In this document: in pieces, positions 32,517 through 43,135 of the stretch | How the letters are laid out: each line of letters opens with the position of its first letter | Position numbering within the stretch: position 1 is the first letter of the stretch | NCBI GenBank assembly: GCA_033060915.1 | Contig: CM065379.1 | Coordinates: 38,095,818 to 38,159,817 of the forward strand | DNA length: 64,000 bases | Direction: 5' to 3' | DNA from: Euryodendron excelsum | Taxonomy: Eukaryota > Streptophyta > Magnoliopsida > Ericales > Pentaphylacaceae | Translations under genes and position numbers: made by a program | Notes under the pieces: generated by a model | Database searches by the model: none | Seen by the model: only the letters and a program-made list of their open reading frames with translations | What the model was told of the DNA's origin: nothing

Positions 32517-32733
32517 GGCAGCGTCTGTATTGAGTTCAGACTCACTACAGACGCTATACAGGGAGTTTTTGAGTGTTTTGAGAGTTCCTAAACGATAACG
32601 GAGCCCTGCCGGAGCCCAAGCACGTGCCCTTGACTCCTCCACCCTTTGTTTCACGCTTCCCTAGGTATTCCTGCATCCTTCCTCACATAGTTTATTCTTT
32701 ACCTAGGATACTTTATAGGGTCTTTAGATAGTC

Positions 32734-34009
32734 ATGGCAAGCAGAGGGGCCCCAGGTGCCCTTTCGGCTGGCGCAGCTGGTGCTGAGCCAGCCCCAGCCT
32801 ATGATGTCGCTTGTTTTGTGTCGGAGGATGCCTTCGAGGCATTCTCCCAGACTTGGATTAAGAGGGGTGCAGTGATTGAGCGCCAGACGGACCTAGAGCA
32901 GTTTAGCGGTTCTGGTTTTTTGTGGGCCGAGGCCTTTGAGGCCCGGGGTTGGGTCCCTCTCACGACCTTCGAGGGAGATGCTATTTTTGTCTTGCTCACC
33001 GAGTTTATGGCGAACGTTACAGCTTGTTATGTTACCCTAGGACACGAGCAGATCACGTCCTGGGTTAGGGGGTTGGACATTGGGATCACCCCCACCACTT
33101 TTGCAGAGGTGTATGGGCTACCTAGGGTGGCAGACCCTCAGTATAGTTTCCCATCTAGGGGGGCCCCGGATGACTTCAAGGTCGTTTCTGACGAGGTTTG
33201 CCTCCCAGGCACTGATTGGAGTTTGCGTCGGCAGGTGGCGGTCAACTCATTGCTTCCGATCTACGCCCCCTTGTATATTTTTTGTTGTCAGTTTGTTTAC
33301 CCCATTGCTAGGCATTCTGAGGTTAAGAGGAGTAGGGCTAGTTTTTTGTGGGCTATTAGGGTGGGAAGGTCCATAGATCTTCCGTTATTTTAGTTTAGAG
33401 CCCTCGTAGAGGAGATTACGCACCCGCGTGCTCAGGGATCCATCCCTTTCGCTGTCCTTTTGACGCGAGTGATCGAGGCTGCTTTCGGGGGCCCATGCTA
33501 TTGGACTTCCTCATCTCCCGCAGTCGAGGGAGCCCATTGGTAGATCTACCATTTAGCGGGGATTGAGGTCTTGCCGACTGCAGCAGCAATAGGAGCAGTT
33601 CCAGCCACAACCACAGCCTCAGCAGCAGCAGCAGTCGGGTCTTATTGAGCCGGATCTTGCTGACCCAGATCAATACAACCCCGATATTCATCAGCATCAG
33701 CAGCAGCAGCACTTTCAGCCGCCACCGATGCCCGATCCGACAGTGCAGATGCTTGAGTAGATGCGGCAGACCTTAGATATGTTAGTCGTGGGATTAGCAC
33801 AGCAGTCTGTCGACATTACTAGGCTGGACGCTGCCCATGCAGCTCATTTTGCAGCACTTGAGGGCCAGATCCGAGCCCAGTCCGAGTAGATTACCGCACT
33901 TCAGGGTTAGACCCGGGGCCAGACCAGGATCATTGAGGAGCTATTTGTTGAGGTCCGGGCCCTTAGGTCTACTGTTGCACTGCCTCCAGATGACGATAGA
34001 GATGATTGA
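32734..34009 (+). pseudogene. Athila third ORF (plant transposon protein domain), broken
   Basis: The open part 32734-33393 (219 codons) has an Ala/Gly-rich start, then FLWAEAFEARGWVPLTTFEG, FMANVTACYV, VRGLDIGITPTTFAEVYGLP and LPIYAPLYIFCCQFVYPIAR. These segments are typical of the protein encoded after pol in many Athila elements and annotated as putative plant transposon protein. A TAG at 33391 interrupts it; the same frame continues (FRALVEEITHPRAQ), then shifts. A Gln-rich region built on CAG repeats (about 33585-33710) and a final segment (VDITRLDAAHAAHFAALEGQ) that could form a coiled coil follow, with further TAG stops. Function is unknown; it is not obviously an envelope protein, as no signal peptide or clear anchor is visible. 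Confidence 0.75.
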
Positions 34010-35733
34010 TAGTTTAGGATTATGATGCATTTTTGTACACACATAGCATATCATTGCATCAGATCTTGTACATTGTTTTGACATAGTGTATATTGTTTTG
34101 ATATAATGGATTATATTTTGAGATTTCTTTACTGTACATCATTTACTTTTGTATCCTTTTGTTCTTTATCTTGTATTGTTGGATGTTTTAGCTACAGGTG
34201 TTCACAGATTTTGGTTTTTGTTTCTCACCTGTACCATTTTGATGGGGATTTTGGTAATATATGGTATCAGTTTCAGTCTTCATTTCTCTCACGCATCTAA
34301 TTACATCTCTTATTATGCATGTTAGGCTAGCTTTTGCGATTGATGCGTTGACTCATTTTTGATGCACTATAACACCGTTTTTGACATTAAAACCCGACTT
34401 AGATTGAGATGGACTCGTTTTCTTACTTTTAACTCCATAGAGAGTGCTTGATTCATGCATTGGTAGAAAGTTATACACCGTTCACATGAGTTATGCTTTG
34501 CAACATATTTTTGTTACTCTACATTGCATTTTCGTCCATACTTAGTAGAGATTATCACCTTGTGAGCTTTAGAGCGTTTACCGTCTTTTTGAGAGTCTAC
34601 ATTTACTCAAGGATTGATCTTTCATCCTCATTTCTCTTGAATAACTTCTTTATGCTTGCTTTTGGTTCATAAGATGAATTCTGATCTTGGGATTGACACT
34701 TTTACTATGTGGAATATTATAATTTGGCATCTTTTTGTAATTCTAAGCCCATTTCTTTCTTGATAGCCACTATCCTTTTTGTCTTTCACCATATAACCCA
34801 TTTATCATTTCATTTTTCACCAACTTCTTCCTCGAAAGATATTATTAAAATTTTTGTATTTCATATCCTTATTCTTTACTATGTTGGGAAGTGAAGATAT
34901 ATATATATATATATATAAAGAAGAAGAAGAAGAAGAAGAAGAAGAAGAAGAAAAAGAAGAGTAAGAGAAAAGAAAAAGAAGTGGGTATATGATATATAAA
35001 AAAAAAAAAAAAAGAAGAATAGGTTTTGAACATAACGCAAAGTGGCATCAAAGTTATAGAGAAGGAGTAAAAAAAAAAAAAAGGGGGAAGAAGTAAGTGT
35101 TTATTGTTCGGATCTTTGGGTACATAACAAGGGAGTTGGATATGATATCTTTCCATCACCTCATTGACATATGATGTGTTTTGTATTTATCTCCCATCAT
35201 TCCTACTTTACCTCTTCATCTTCCAAATTGCTTAATTGATCCAAAGATGCTTCATTATAATTTTCATTAGAGTAAACGTTGTATCTTGTCAATTGTTTGA
35301 ATCATTGTGCATTTATGAACATTCTTTCAGGAAGTTATGCCAAAGACGATACACGTACATATTGTCCGGTTCTTTATTTTGGATATGTTCACTTGTTTTG
35401 CCTTGTACATTTACTCCTATATCATTGTGTGAACCATGTGAGTCTTTCATTCTGAGTGTATGCCCGGTGAGGATTGAATCAAAACTTTACGGTTCGGAAG
35501 TGCACAATTGAGTTCCTTATATGTTGCTTAGCATTGGCTTATCAAGCACACGCGCACAAACTTCTCTATTGTATGAATTTTTGTATAAACTCCTACATGT
35601 GTTTGAGGTTTGAGATGTGTCCATCGATATCTTGAATGGGTTGTGCATATTTTGTTTCTTTTCTCGTCTTTAATTATTTCCTTTCTATAGTACATTTTTG
35701 CTAGGGACTAGCGAAAGCTAAGTTGGGGGGTGT
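34010..35733 (+). other. Long non-coding 3' region of the Athila element
   Basis: No coding sequence recognised. It holds a TA run (34898-34916) directly followed by a GAA microsatellite (34918-34960) and several A-runs. It ends with the polypurine tract AGTTGGGGGG (35721-35730) just before the 3' LTR. A long untranslated 3' region is usual for this lineage. Confidence 0.7.
34898..34960 (+). repeat. TA and GAA microsatellites
   Basis: A TA dinucleotide run passes directly into about 12-14 GAA trinucleotides. Confidence 0.85.
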
Positions 35734-37308
35734 TGATTCCACTCTAAAAGTGTAATCTTTGTCCCCTAATGAAGTGTTTGATAGCCTCTATATGGGTATT
35801 AGTATAGATTTTTAGCAATAAATTGATCTAAACTGTTTTTTTATATGTATTGCAGGTTTTTGGTGATAAAATGGTGGAAAAAGGGCTTAAAAGGGAGAAG
35901 TCCGTTCGGACGGACCGTTCGGACGGTGCATTTGGACGGACAAATTACCGTTCGGACGCCTAGACCGTTCGGACGGACAAGTTACCGTTCGGACGCCCCG
36001 TTCAGACGGGCGAATTACCGTTCGGACGGTGCGACGGATATTGGAGTTCCAGAGTCTATATTTCCCATCCAAAGCCGTTCCAGAGGCATTATTTTCCGTC
36101 CAAAGCCGTTCCAGAGTCGTCTTTTTCCGTTCGAAGAAATACAGAGCCGAGTTTCCTCGTCCAAAAACCGTCCGAACTGTGAAATAACAGTCCGAACGGT
36201 TATGGCACCATTCGGACGGTGTGTCTAGACGCATATCGGACGCACTTAGGACGCACGTCGGACGGTGAGCACAGTTTTGCCCTACAACCTAGCAGTCGAA
36301 GAAAAACAGAGTTATTTGAGATTTTAGGGCTTTTAGCTGCGGGTAGAGAGGGAAAATAGGGAAAAATCTTGTATTTTGCTTAGATTTACTTTACTTTGTT
36401 GTATTTAGGGCTTTGGGAAGTATTTTGATAGATTTCTTGGGTTGATTTAGTGTAAACTTTGATATTTTCTACATTTTAATATATATACACTTTTGAGTTA
36501 AAATCAAGATGTTGTCTCTACACTTTTGAAAGCTCTTAATCATGGATTCTTCAAGCTAAACTTATTGTTTGGGGGCAAATATGAAGATCTACTAAGGAAT
36601 GCATGGAAAATGAAGGGGGAGTTCTTGAATCTTATTGAATATCTTGTTTACTTATTTTTCTCTAATTATGTTGGAATTAATTGTTGTAGAAATCTTGGAT
36701 CTATAATCATAGTTAATAACATGTGATTTATTTCTAAAGAACCCATAAATTGTGATAAAACTTAATTCCAAAATAATTAGAGATCCCTAAAATTTCAAAG
36801 CTAAACTTTCCGAATCAAGGGCCTTTGGACGGTTCTTGATTTGAGTTAACCAAAACTCCCCATTTCAAATTCCATGCTAGAATTGGTAGATTGGAAAATT
36901 TGAACCCAAACCCCCTTTTTAACCAAGTTAAATCTCTACTTGTGCTTATTTGGAATTCTGCTTAAATTAAGAGTTAGTTTAGTTATAAGTGTGCTTGTTG
37001 AAGTAGAATGTTCATAATTGTCAATTTACTTTAGCTAGAATCAAATTGTAGGTTTCAATTTCAATTGAATTGTTTGCTTAGTTGCTAGTAAAACAAACCC
37101 TCAAACACCAAAAGATTTTCGATCAAATTTTAGCTAACATAGCAATCGATTTCACTCTTGGTTTGCGGTTGCAATTTGAATACATTTCTAAACTCTACTC
37201 GTTCCTATTACTAAATTGGCACAGGTCTCATGGGAGAACAGGATAGTAGGAGTACCCCACTTAAACTACAAGCACCCCCATCGCGGTGAGCGTGGAAGGG
37301 ACGGGTCA
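35734..37308 (+). repeat. 3' LTR of the Athila element
   Basis: It starts TGATTCCACTCTAAAAG and ends GGGACGGGTCA, followed by the target duplication TGTCA. Differences from the 5' LTR are few: point changes, an added motif copy near 35925-35950, and small indels such as the loss of nine bases near 36395. Confidence 0.95.
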
Positions 37309-39302
37309 TGTCACCCTCCCAACTGTCGTCAAATGTGTGTGGGATCATCTTTGGTATGCTTGAGCTTAGTCAACGCCTGGGTATGAACCTGGGGCTTGCC
37401 GAACTTGAATACTGTTACACACTCTGTAAGGTCGGGAGGAGTTCCAAAGTCTATCTTCAGGCTATAGAGCAGGCCAGGGAATTAGTGAAGTGTCTATCGT
37501 CCTCCAAGAAGGGCGTTGACGATGTTAGGGTTTTGGTAACCAGACCCTAGAAGTTCGGCGACCTTCCTGAGGGTGAAAGACCGGAGTTCTGATGCTCTAG
37601 AGTTCCACTTGAGATAGGTTTAATGCTAACCTTTCATCTTGTGTGTTTGATCTGATTCTAATGCGTGTTTGAATGTAATCGCAATATTTTGCAGAAAAGA
37701 AGAAGCGGTCGATGGCGCGAGATTGGCTTGTTAACTTTGCCGATCTGAATAAGGCTCTGAACTTTAGTGGTGAAGGAAAATTGAGGGACCTTGCTCGGGC
37801 CGCCCACATACTGCTAAACTATCCTCTTTGCTACTTGATGTTTACCACCAACACGGGGATCCCACAGAGCATCCTTACGGGTTTGGCTAAGCAAGGCATT
37901 GATGAAGAGTTCGAGGAAATACCTATCGGGATTGCTGTCGAAGTAGCCCATGATACTATGGGAGTAACAGTTGCCGTTCCTCCTCCATCAAGGCTTGTTG
38001 TCGAAGAACTGTTCGAACGTGAAGCCCACTCTAAGTTGAACAGTTCGACTTTAAGTTCATGTCTACTTACACTTCCAGACCGCCGAGTCAGATTATCTTC
38101 CAAAACACAAGAATCCACCCCATCTCCAAATGAGGGAGACAAAATGAATTTAAGGGAGATAATGTTTGCCGCGGCGAGCAAGCCACTAAACATAACTGCC
38201 ACGACTTCGGCTAAACCTCAGGCTGCCGCTCTGGAGACTACCCCTGTGGAGGAAGTCGCCCCGATTTAAAAGAAGTCGGTGACCCAGCAACAGAAGAAAA
38301 AGGCGCTTGAGGTTGTCGCACCACCTCCAGCTCCTAAGAAACCAAGGGTTGGCGCTAGCAAAGCTGCGGTGGAGAAAGTCGGCGAGGTTGTCACCGTTAC
38401 ACTTGATATTTTGGGCCGACCTCTAACAATGGCTGATTTGATGATTGACTAGGCCGAGGTCGCTTTCTGGGTCCTTAAGAGCGTCCTCCAGAAGAAGGAT
38501 GTTGCCAAGTTGGAGGTGGCGACTGATACTGGTATCTTCATCGGAGCCTTTCATGATTCTCTTTTGGTAAGTCGGCATTGCCTTTCAATTTGCTAGAGAT
38601 TTTGCTCATATCATTTTTATGCACACTTTGCTTTTGGTGTAGGGTTATCTAAATTCACTGGAGGCAATGAGCCATTACCGAAAACTTGTTGAGGAGCACG
38701 AGCACCTTATAGAGGTGCACGATGGCTTAAAGAAAGAGTGGATCGACACTAACAAAGATCGAATCACCTTTAGGAAGGAGGTCGAGCAAGCGACTGCTGA
38801 GCTCAAGATGGTGAAGGTGGACTACAAGAAGAGAGACAAGGAAGTGGCCGACCTTCAGAAAGAAAATAATGTGTAGTCCGTGGAGCTGTATAAGGCTAAG
38901 TCGGAGATCGAAGCTCTCGAAGCCGAAGTGGCCAAGTTAAAGGCAGAGGAAGAGGCCATAATAATAAGGGGCAAAAAAAGGGCGGCTAGTAACTTGGCCA
39001 TTCAGATGACAAATCTAAGCCGCAACATCTTCCGAGAGGGCTAGAATGGCGCCCTTATTTTTACCGAGGTGGACAAATCCTCTGATGTTTAGCACTTGTG
39101 CCCTGATTACTTTGACACTACTGAGGACGGTGTTGTCGTTCCAAAGAAGGTGATAGTCAACGCTAAGTATAGTAGACAACTTGCTTTGGAGGCTACTGCC
39201 AAAAGGGAGAAGGCTACTGCTGAATCATCTAAGGTTGCGGAAGAGGTAACAGATAACTCGGCGAAGCCGTCTGTGCAGCTAGGGGAGAAGTCGGCAGAGT
39301 GA
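37309..39302 (+). pseudogene. Antisense ORF of the Tat Gypsy, remaining exons
   Basis: The reading of 24291-24492 resumes after the Athila copy with SPSQLSSNVCGIIFGMLEL and GLAELEYCYTL, matching the middle of the putative gypsy-type transposon domain, and runs to a stop at 37548. Probable introns are 37618-37694 and 38567-38642; the second has GTAAGTC..TGTAG borders. The exon at 37695-38566 includes MARDWLVNFADLNKALNF and a Pro/Lys-rich segment. The last exon (38643-39302) encodes a long coiled coil (HYRKLVEEHEHLIEVHDGLK and a Lys/Glu-rich continuation), with three in-frame TAG stops at 38874, 39042 and 39090. An AATGAAA poly(A)-like signal lies near 39360. The original product would be a spliced protein on the strand opposite to gag-pol. 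Confidence 0.65.
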
Positions 39303-39481
39303 TAGAGTTGTTGTTTTCCTTTTTTGGATATTTTTTTATGTAACCAACCTTCCTATCTTTAATGAAAGTCTTGTTTTGCCTTCGTCTCGATATTACTTTC
39401 TCTCGGTAAATGTTAAACAGCTGTTCGGCTCTTTTTAATTGCTGAAATTCATTTCGTCTTATGTTCGTATAACTTGTATCT

Positions 39482-39790
39482 CTTCATTGGCCGACTTGTC
39501 CAACTTAGATAGGGTCAAGTTTTGACACTTGATTCTTTGCTGCCTTCATTGGCCGACTAGTCCAACTTGGACAGGACCAAGTTTTGACACTTGGTTTTTG
39601 TGGTCTTCATTGGCCGACCTATCCAACTAGGACAGGACCAAGTTTTGACACTTGATTTTTGTGGCCTTCATTGGCCGACCTGTCCAACTTGGACAGGACC
39701 AAGTTTTGACACTTGGTTTTTGTGGTCTTCATTGGCCGACCTGTCCAACTTGGACAGGACCAAGTTTTGACGCTTGGTTTTTGTTTAGTC
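39482..39790 (+). repeat. 61-bp tandem repeat, five copies
   Basis: Units start CTTCATTGGCCGAC at 39482, 39544, 39605, 39666 and 39727 (periods 62, 61, 61, 61). Each contains AACTTGG..CCAAGTT, a perfect 7-base stem with a six-base loop in the last two units. The array lies between the convergent ends of the antisense ORF (39302) and integrase (39942). Confidence 0.95.
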
Positions 39791-39941
39791 CTATAGTGCT
39801 CTGAGTAGATTTGCTTGAACAACTTTACTTTCTATTGATCACATAAAAGCTTTGCACATTTCTTCAAGTTGTTACATCATATGGGATCCCGTGCTGCTGG
39901 TAGAACTTTTTTAGGTTGTTTGCATTCCAAGGTCGAGGTAA

Positions 39942-41219
39942 CTATTTTCCCTCTTCGACAGTTTCAAGTTGGTATACGTGAACACCGACCTGGGATGCCA
40001 CTCGGTAGGGGCCCTCCCAGGTGGGGCCGAGCTTGCTATTTGATGGGTTCTTTGTTGCCCCCAGCACTTTCCATAAAACTAGTTCACCTAGAGCGAAGTT
40101 TCTCGGACGAACCCGTTTGTTGTAGGAGCGTCTTAACTGTCGCTGATATTCAGTGAGTCTGATCAAGGCAGCTTCCCTTTTTTCTTCGGCAAGATCTAGA
40201 TCCTGTACCAGATTTTGGTCGTTAAGTTTGGTATTGAATGTTGTCAATCTGATCGTTGGTAGCCATACCTCCAAGGGTATGACTATTTCCACCTTGTAGG
40301 CCAAAGAGAAGGGGGTTTGGCCGATAAATCTTCTTGGGGTGGTTCTATGGGACCACAGGACACTGGATAGTTCCTCCACCCATTTCCCTTTAGCCCTCTC
40401 CAACTGCTTTTTAATCCCGTTAAGCATAGTTGTGTTCGAAATCTCAGCTTGCCCATTGCACCGTAGGTAGGCCGATGTTAAGTAATAGTTTCTAGTCTTG
40501 AGTTCTTCACAAAATGACCTGAATTTGTTGCAATCAAATTGGGTGCCATTATTCGAGACAATGGCATGAGGAATGCCGAACCTTGTCACTATGCTTTTCT
40601 AGGTGAACCCCTTAGCATCGATCTCTCTGATGTTTGACAAGGGCTTCGCCTCCAACCATTTGGTAAAGTAATCTGTTGCCACGATGAGGAACCTCTTATT
40701 CCCTGGAGCTCGAGGCAAGGGCCTAACTATGTCCAGTGCCAACTGAGCAAAAGGCTATGGACTGGTAATAGTTGCGAAATCCTCAGCAAGCTGATGTATG
40801 ATGGGAGAGTACCTTTGACACTTTTCACACTTGAGGATGTACTGGGCGGTGTCTTTTTGCATATAGGGCCACCAGTATCCTTGTGAGATAGCTCGGTGCG
40901 CCACCGATCTTCCACCGACATGACTTTCGCATATTCCTTCGTGGATTTCAAATAGGACACCTTGCACTTTATTTGGGTGGATACAGTGCAAGTAAGGACC
41001 TGTGAATGACCGCTTGTAAAGTTCCTTGCTTAGTGACAGCCAGTATCAGAGAGCTACATATTTAATTTGTCTGGCTTCATTTTTGTTCTTTGGTAGCTCG
41101 TCTCTATTGTGATAGGAGATAATTGGGTCCATCCAAGATGGTCCCAACTGTTCTACAGCCAGAGCTTGTTCTTCTTTATGAAATAAGCTTGGTCTAGCTA
41201 AAGTCTTTGTTGGCTTTAT
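39942..41219 (-). pseudogene. Tat Gypsy integrase
   Basis: On the minus strand the N-terminal zinc-binding region has EIHEGICESH and KCEKCQRY (H2C2, about 40800-40960). The core has FLIVATDYFTKWLEAKPLSN with the first Asp, then HAIVSNNGTQFDCNKF, where the second catalytic Asp of the usual S-D-N-G-T-Q motif is replaced by Asn, and NGQAEISNTTM with the Glu. The C-terminal part has RRSYNKRVRPRNFALGELVLW and LGPTWEGPYRV. A stop near 40736 and one near 40601 interrupt the frame; the open stretch 39942-40589 is 215 codons. The N-terminal end is cut near 41219, where unrelated sequence and a Sirevirus-like LTR begin. Confidence 0.9.
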
Positions 41220-41220
41220 G

Positions 41221-41447
41221 GGGGGCCAACAATCGACCTTTGACTCGGTTGGGTCTTATGGGGGACCCAATGGAGTATGTGACTGGCCAACTTGTGGCGC
41301 TTACATGGCGCAGACCCTCCTGCCCACCTGCCACTTAGTGCGGGGCTCTGCGCTACTAAGGTATAAGGAAATAAAGTTGCGTCTTCACTAACAGCAATTG
41401 CTTTTGGTGCAGTGGTAAGCGCTTGATCCTGAAAACTGGTATCAAAT
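41221..41447. other. Unassigned 227-bp segment beside the Sirevirus-like LTR
   Basis: The Tat integrase homology stops at about 41219, and the LTR proper begins at 41448. The segment between starts GGGGGCCAACAATCG, is GC-richer than its surroundings, and near its right end has TGGTGCAGTGGTAAGCGC, which fits a tRNA-type A box (TGGYNNAGTGG). The bases CTTTATG occur on both sides of the combined insertion (41214-41220 and 43484-43490), suggesting the segment arrived with the LTR. Confidence 0.4.
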
Positions 41448-42412
41448 TGTTGAGTCAAGGTTGATCCCTAAGTTGATTTTGATGATAACAAAACCATGTG
41501 GTTGTTATCTAATGATTTCACTTGAGTGTGTAGATTAGATTATATTCATTTGATAACAAGAAAATATTTGAGCTGATTGGTTGAGTATCCAACAAGAAGA
41601 TTACTTAGGTAATCTTATTCTTAAAGAGCTTGAAGATGCTCAAGAAGTTTAACAAGTATTGAGAAGAAGGATGCAAGTGGTGACACTTCAAGAAGATATA
41701 AAGATTTGGATATGCATATGTTTGGCAACATTCATGGCCAACTTATTCACTATGAAGACCCTCGATCCTTATGGCCATATTCAGTCCACTATATCATCAT
41801 GGGAGCAACAAGTTGAAGCTTGTCAAGTAACAATGGAGACAATGAGTATGATTCAGCAATCTCATAGTTGCAACCTCATTTAGATGACTCTTATAAAACA
41901 TGGAAGCTTACCTTGAAGATTTGAAGATGTCTTGCAAGAATGGAAGAAGAAGAGACTCACTTAAAGACATGGAAGCTTTCTTAGAAGTTTTGAAAATGTC
42001 TTGAAAGTATTGATAAGATATCACAAGAGTTGGAAGCTTCATTGAAGATTATGTTGAAGTCTTGGAAGAAGTTATAGAAGAAATCAAGTTGATGAAGATC
42101 AAGCAAAGAAAGTGAAGAAGTTCAAATAAGCATGAAAGATCAATTGAAGAAAAGAGATCTCAAGTCTTGGAAGCTCTCTTGAAGATTTTGAAGAAGACTT
42201 AGATCAATAGATGAAGTCATAGTAATTGAAGAGCTCTACATGTAATCAAAATGGAGTTGATCTCGTATTGAAGGATTGAAGATGTTCTTGAAGTCATCAA
42301 GCCTTGAAGAAGTGTTTTCAAGCCTTAGAAACCTTATTTGGATGATCCTTGAAGAGCTTAAAGATATTGAAAAAGATTGAAGAAATATTGCAAAAGTTAA
42401 GGATTTTCCTAA

Positions 42413-42661
42413 AAAGAGTCGACCCCTCAAGAAAAAAAGTCAACTCATTCAAACAGAGGCTGAACATGTTGATGGAGATCAAAAGAGTCGACCCCTTACT
42501 CTTAAAGAGTCGACTCATTCTAACAGAGAGTTGATTGTGCAGTTTTAGGCCAAAAGAGCAGACCCCTGGCACAAAAGAGTCGACTCATTTGGGCAGAACC
42601 TTGAAAAATCTGCTGAAACACAAAAAGAGTCGACCCCTGCTTAAAAAGAGTTGACTCATTT
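42413..42661 (+). repeat. Alternating AGAGTCGACCCC / AGAGTCGACTCATT motif array
   Basis: Eight motifs occur at 42413, 42434, 42481, 42502, 42552, 42573, 42622 and 42643, alternating strictly between an ACCCCT form and an ACTCATT form, four pairs in all. GAGTCGACTC in the second form is a perfect 10-base palindrome. The array lies in the LTR upstream of its TATA box. Confidence 0.85.
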
Positions 42662-42999
42662 AAGGTAACGACTAGATTTTTGAAAGTTATACTCCACCGT
42701 TTTCGTATCAAATGGTCTCCCATCCATCTCCAACGGCTATAAGCAACTCAAGGCTATATATACAAGATTCCCAACACATATATGATGATGAAGAACAAGA
42801 AGAACATGAGAAGAACTCAAGATTGAGTGTTACAAAGTGATATTTCATCTTTTACATCTTATACTCTATTTTTATTCATTTGGGGGGTTCTTGAGTGAGT
42901 TGAAAATTTGTTTATCTACTCTTTGAGAGAGTGTTATTCATTGTACAACCTTCATCTATTATTGGGTTGGTTTGTAAACTTGTGAGTAGAAGTGTTCTT

Positions 43000-43135
43000 G
43001 AGAAAACCACTTGTGAGTTTGAGTATAGCTTGGGAAAAACACTTGTAAGTTTGAGAGAAGCTTGGACAAAATCTCTTGTAAGTTTGAGTGAAGCTTGGAC
43101 AAAATTACTCGTAAGTTGGAGAGAAGCTTAAACAA
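43000..43135 (+). repeat. 36-bp tandem repeat in the LTR
   Basis: Units of the type AAGTTTGAG(T/A)GAAGCTTGG followed by ACAAAATCTCTTGT repeat three to four times with substitutions. A small open frame (42931-43131) over them is a by-product. Confidence 0.75.

Larger units (their letters stand above)
31958..32733 (+). other. Region between Athila pol and the third ORF
   Basis: It contains an internal purine tract (AGTGGGGGGTGGGGCGAG, 32095-32112), typical of Athila elements after pol, a T-run, then a cluster of GTTCGGACGG-type motifs (about 32270-32490) and a TATA-like box at 32508. Confidence 0.7.
24498..37308 (+). mobile_element. Athila-type Gypsy retrotransposon nested in the Tat element
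   Basis: LTRs 24498-26061 and 35734-37308 are highly similar and flanked by a perfect target duplication TGTCA (24493-24497 and 37309-37313). A primer site TGGCGCCGTTGCCG follows the 5' LTR, and a purine tract TTGGGGGG precedes the 3' LTR. The internal order is gag, protease, RT, RNase H, integrase, then a further ORF downstream of pol and a long non-coding 3' region, as in the Athila lineage. Gag has lost its central part and pol has several in-frame stops, so the copy is not autonomous. Confidence 0.95.

Noticed and set aside
33416..33712. 98-codon minus-strand frame rich in Leu
   Set aside because: It is the complement of the CAG repeats in the Athila third ORF; reading the plus strand explains the region.
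32734..34009. Athila third ORF considered as an envelope gene
   Set aside because: No signal peptide, clear transmembrane anchor or cleavage site is visible; the sequence fits the plant transposon protein domain instead.
34869..35159. 96-codon minus-strand frame rich in Phe
   Set aside because: It is the complement of the GAA and poly-A runs in the Athila 3' region.
39482..39790. The 61-bp array considered as a CRISPR-like array
   Set aside because: Units are contiguous without unique spacers, in a plant retrotransposon; a simple tandem repeat.
41659..42723. Frames within the Sirevirus-like LTR
   Set aside because: They lie in an LTR with direct repeats and show no domain; retrotransposon LTRs do not encode proteins.
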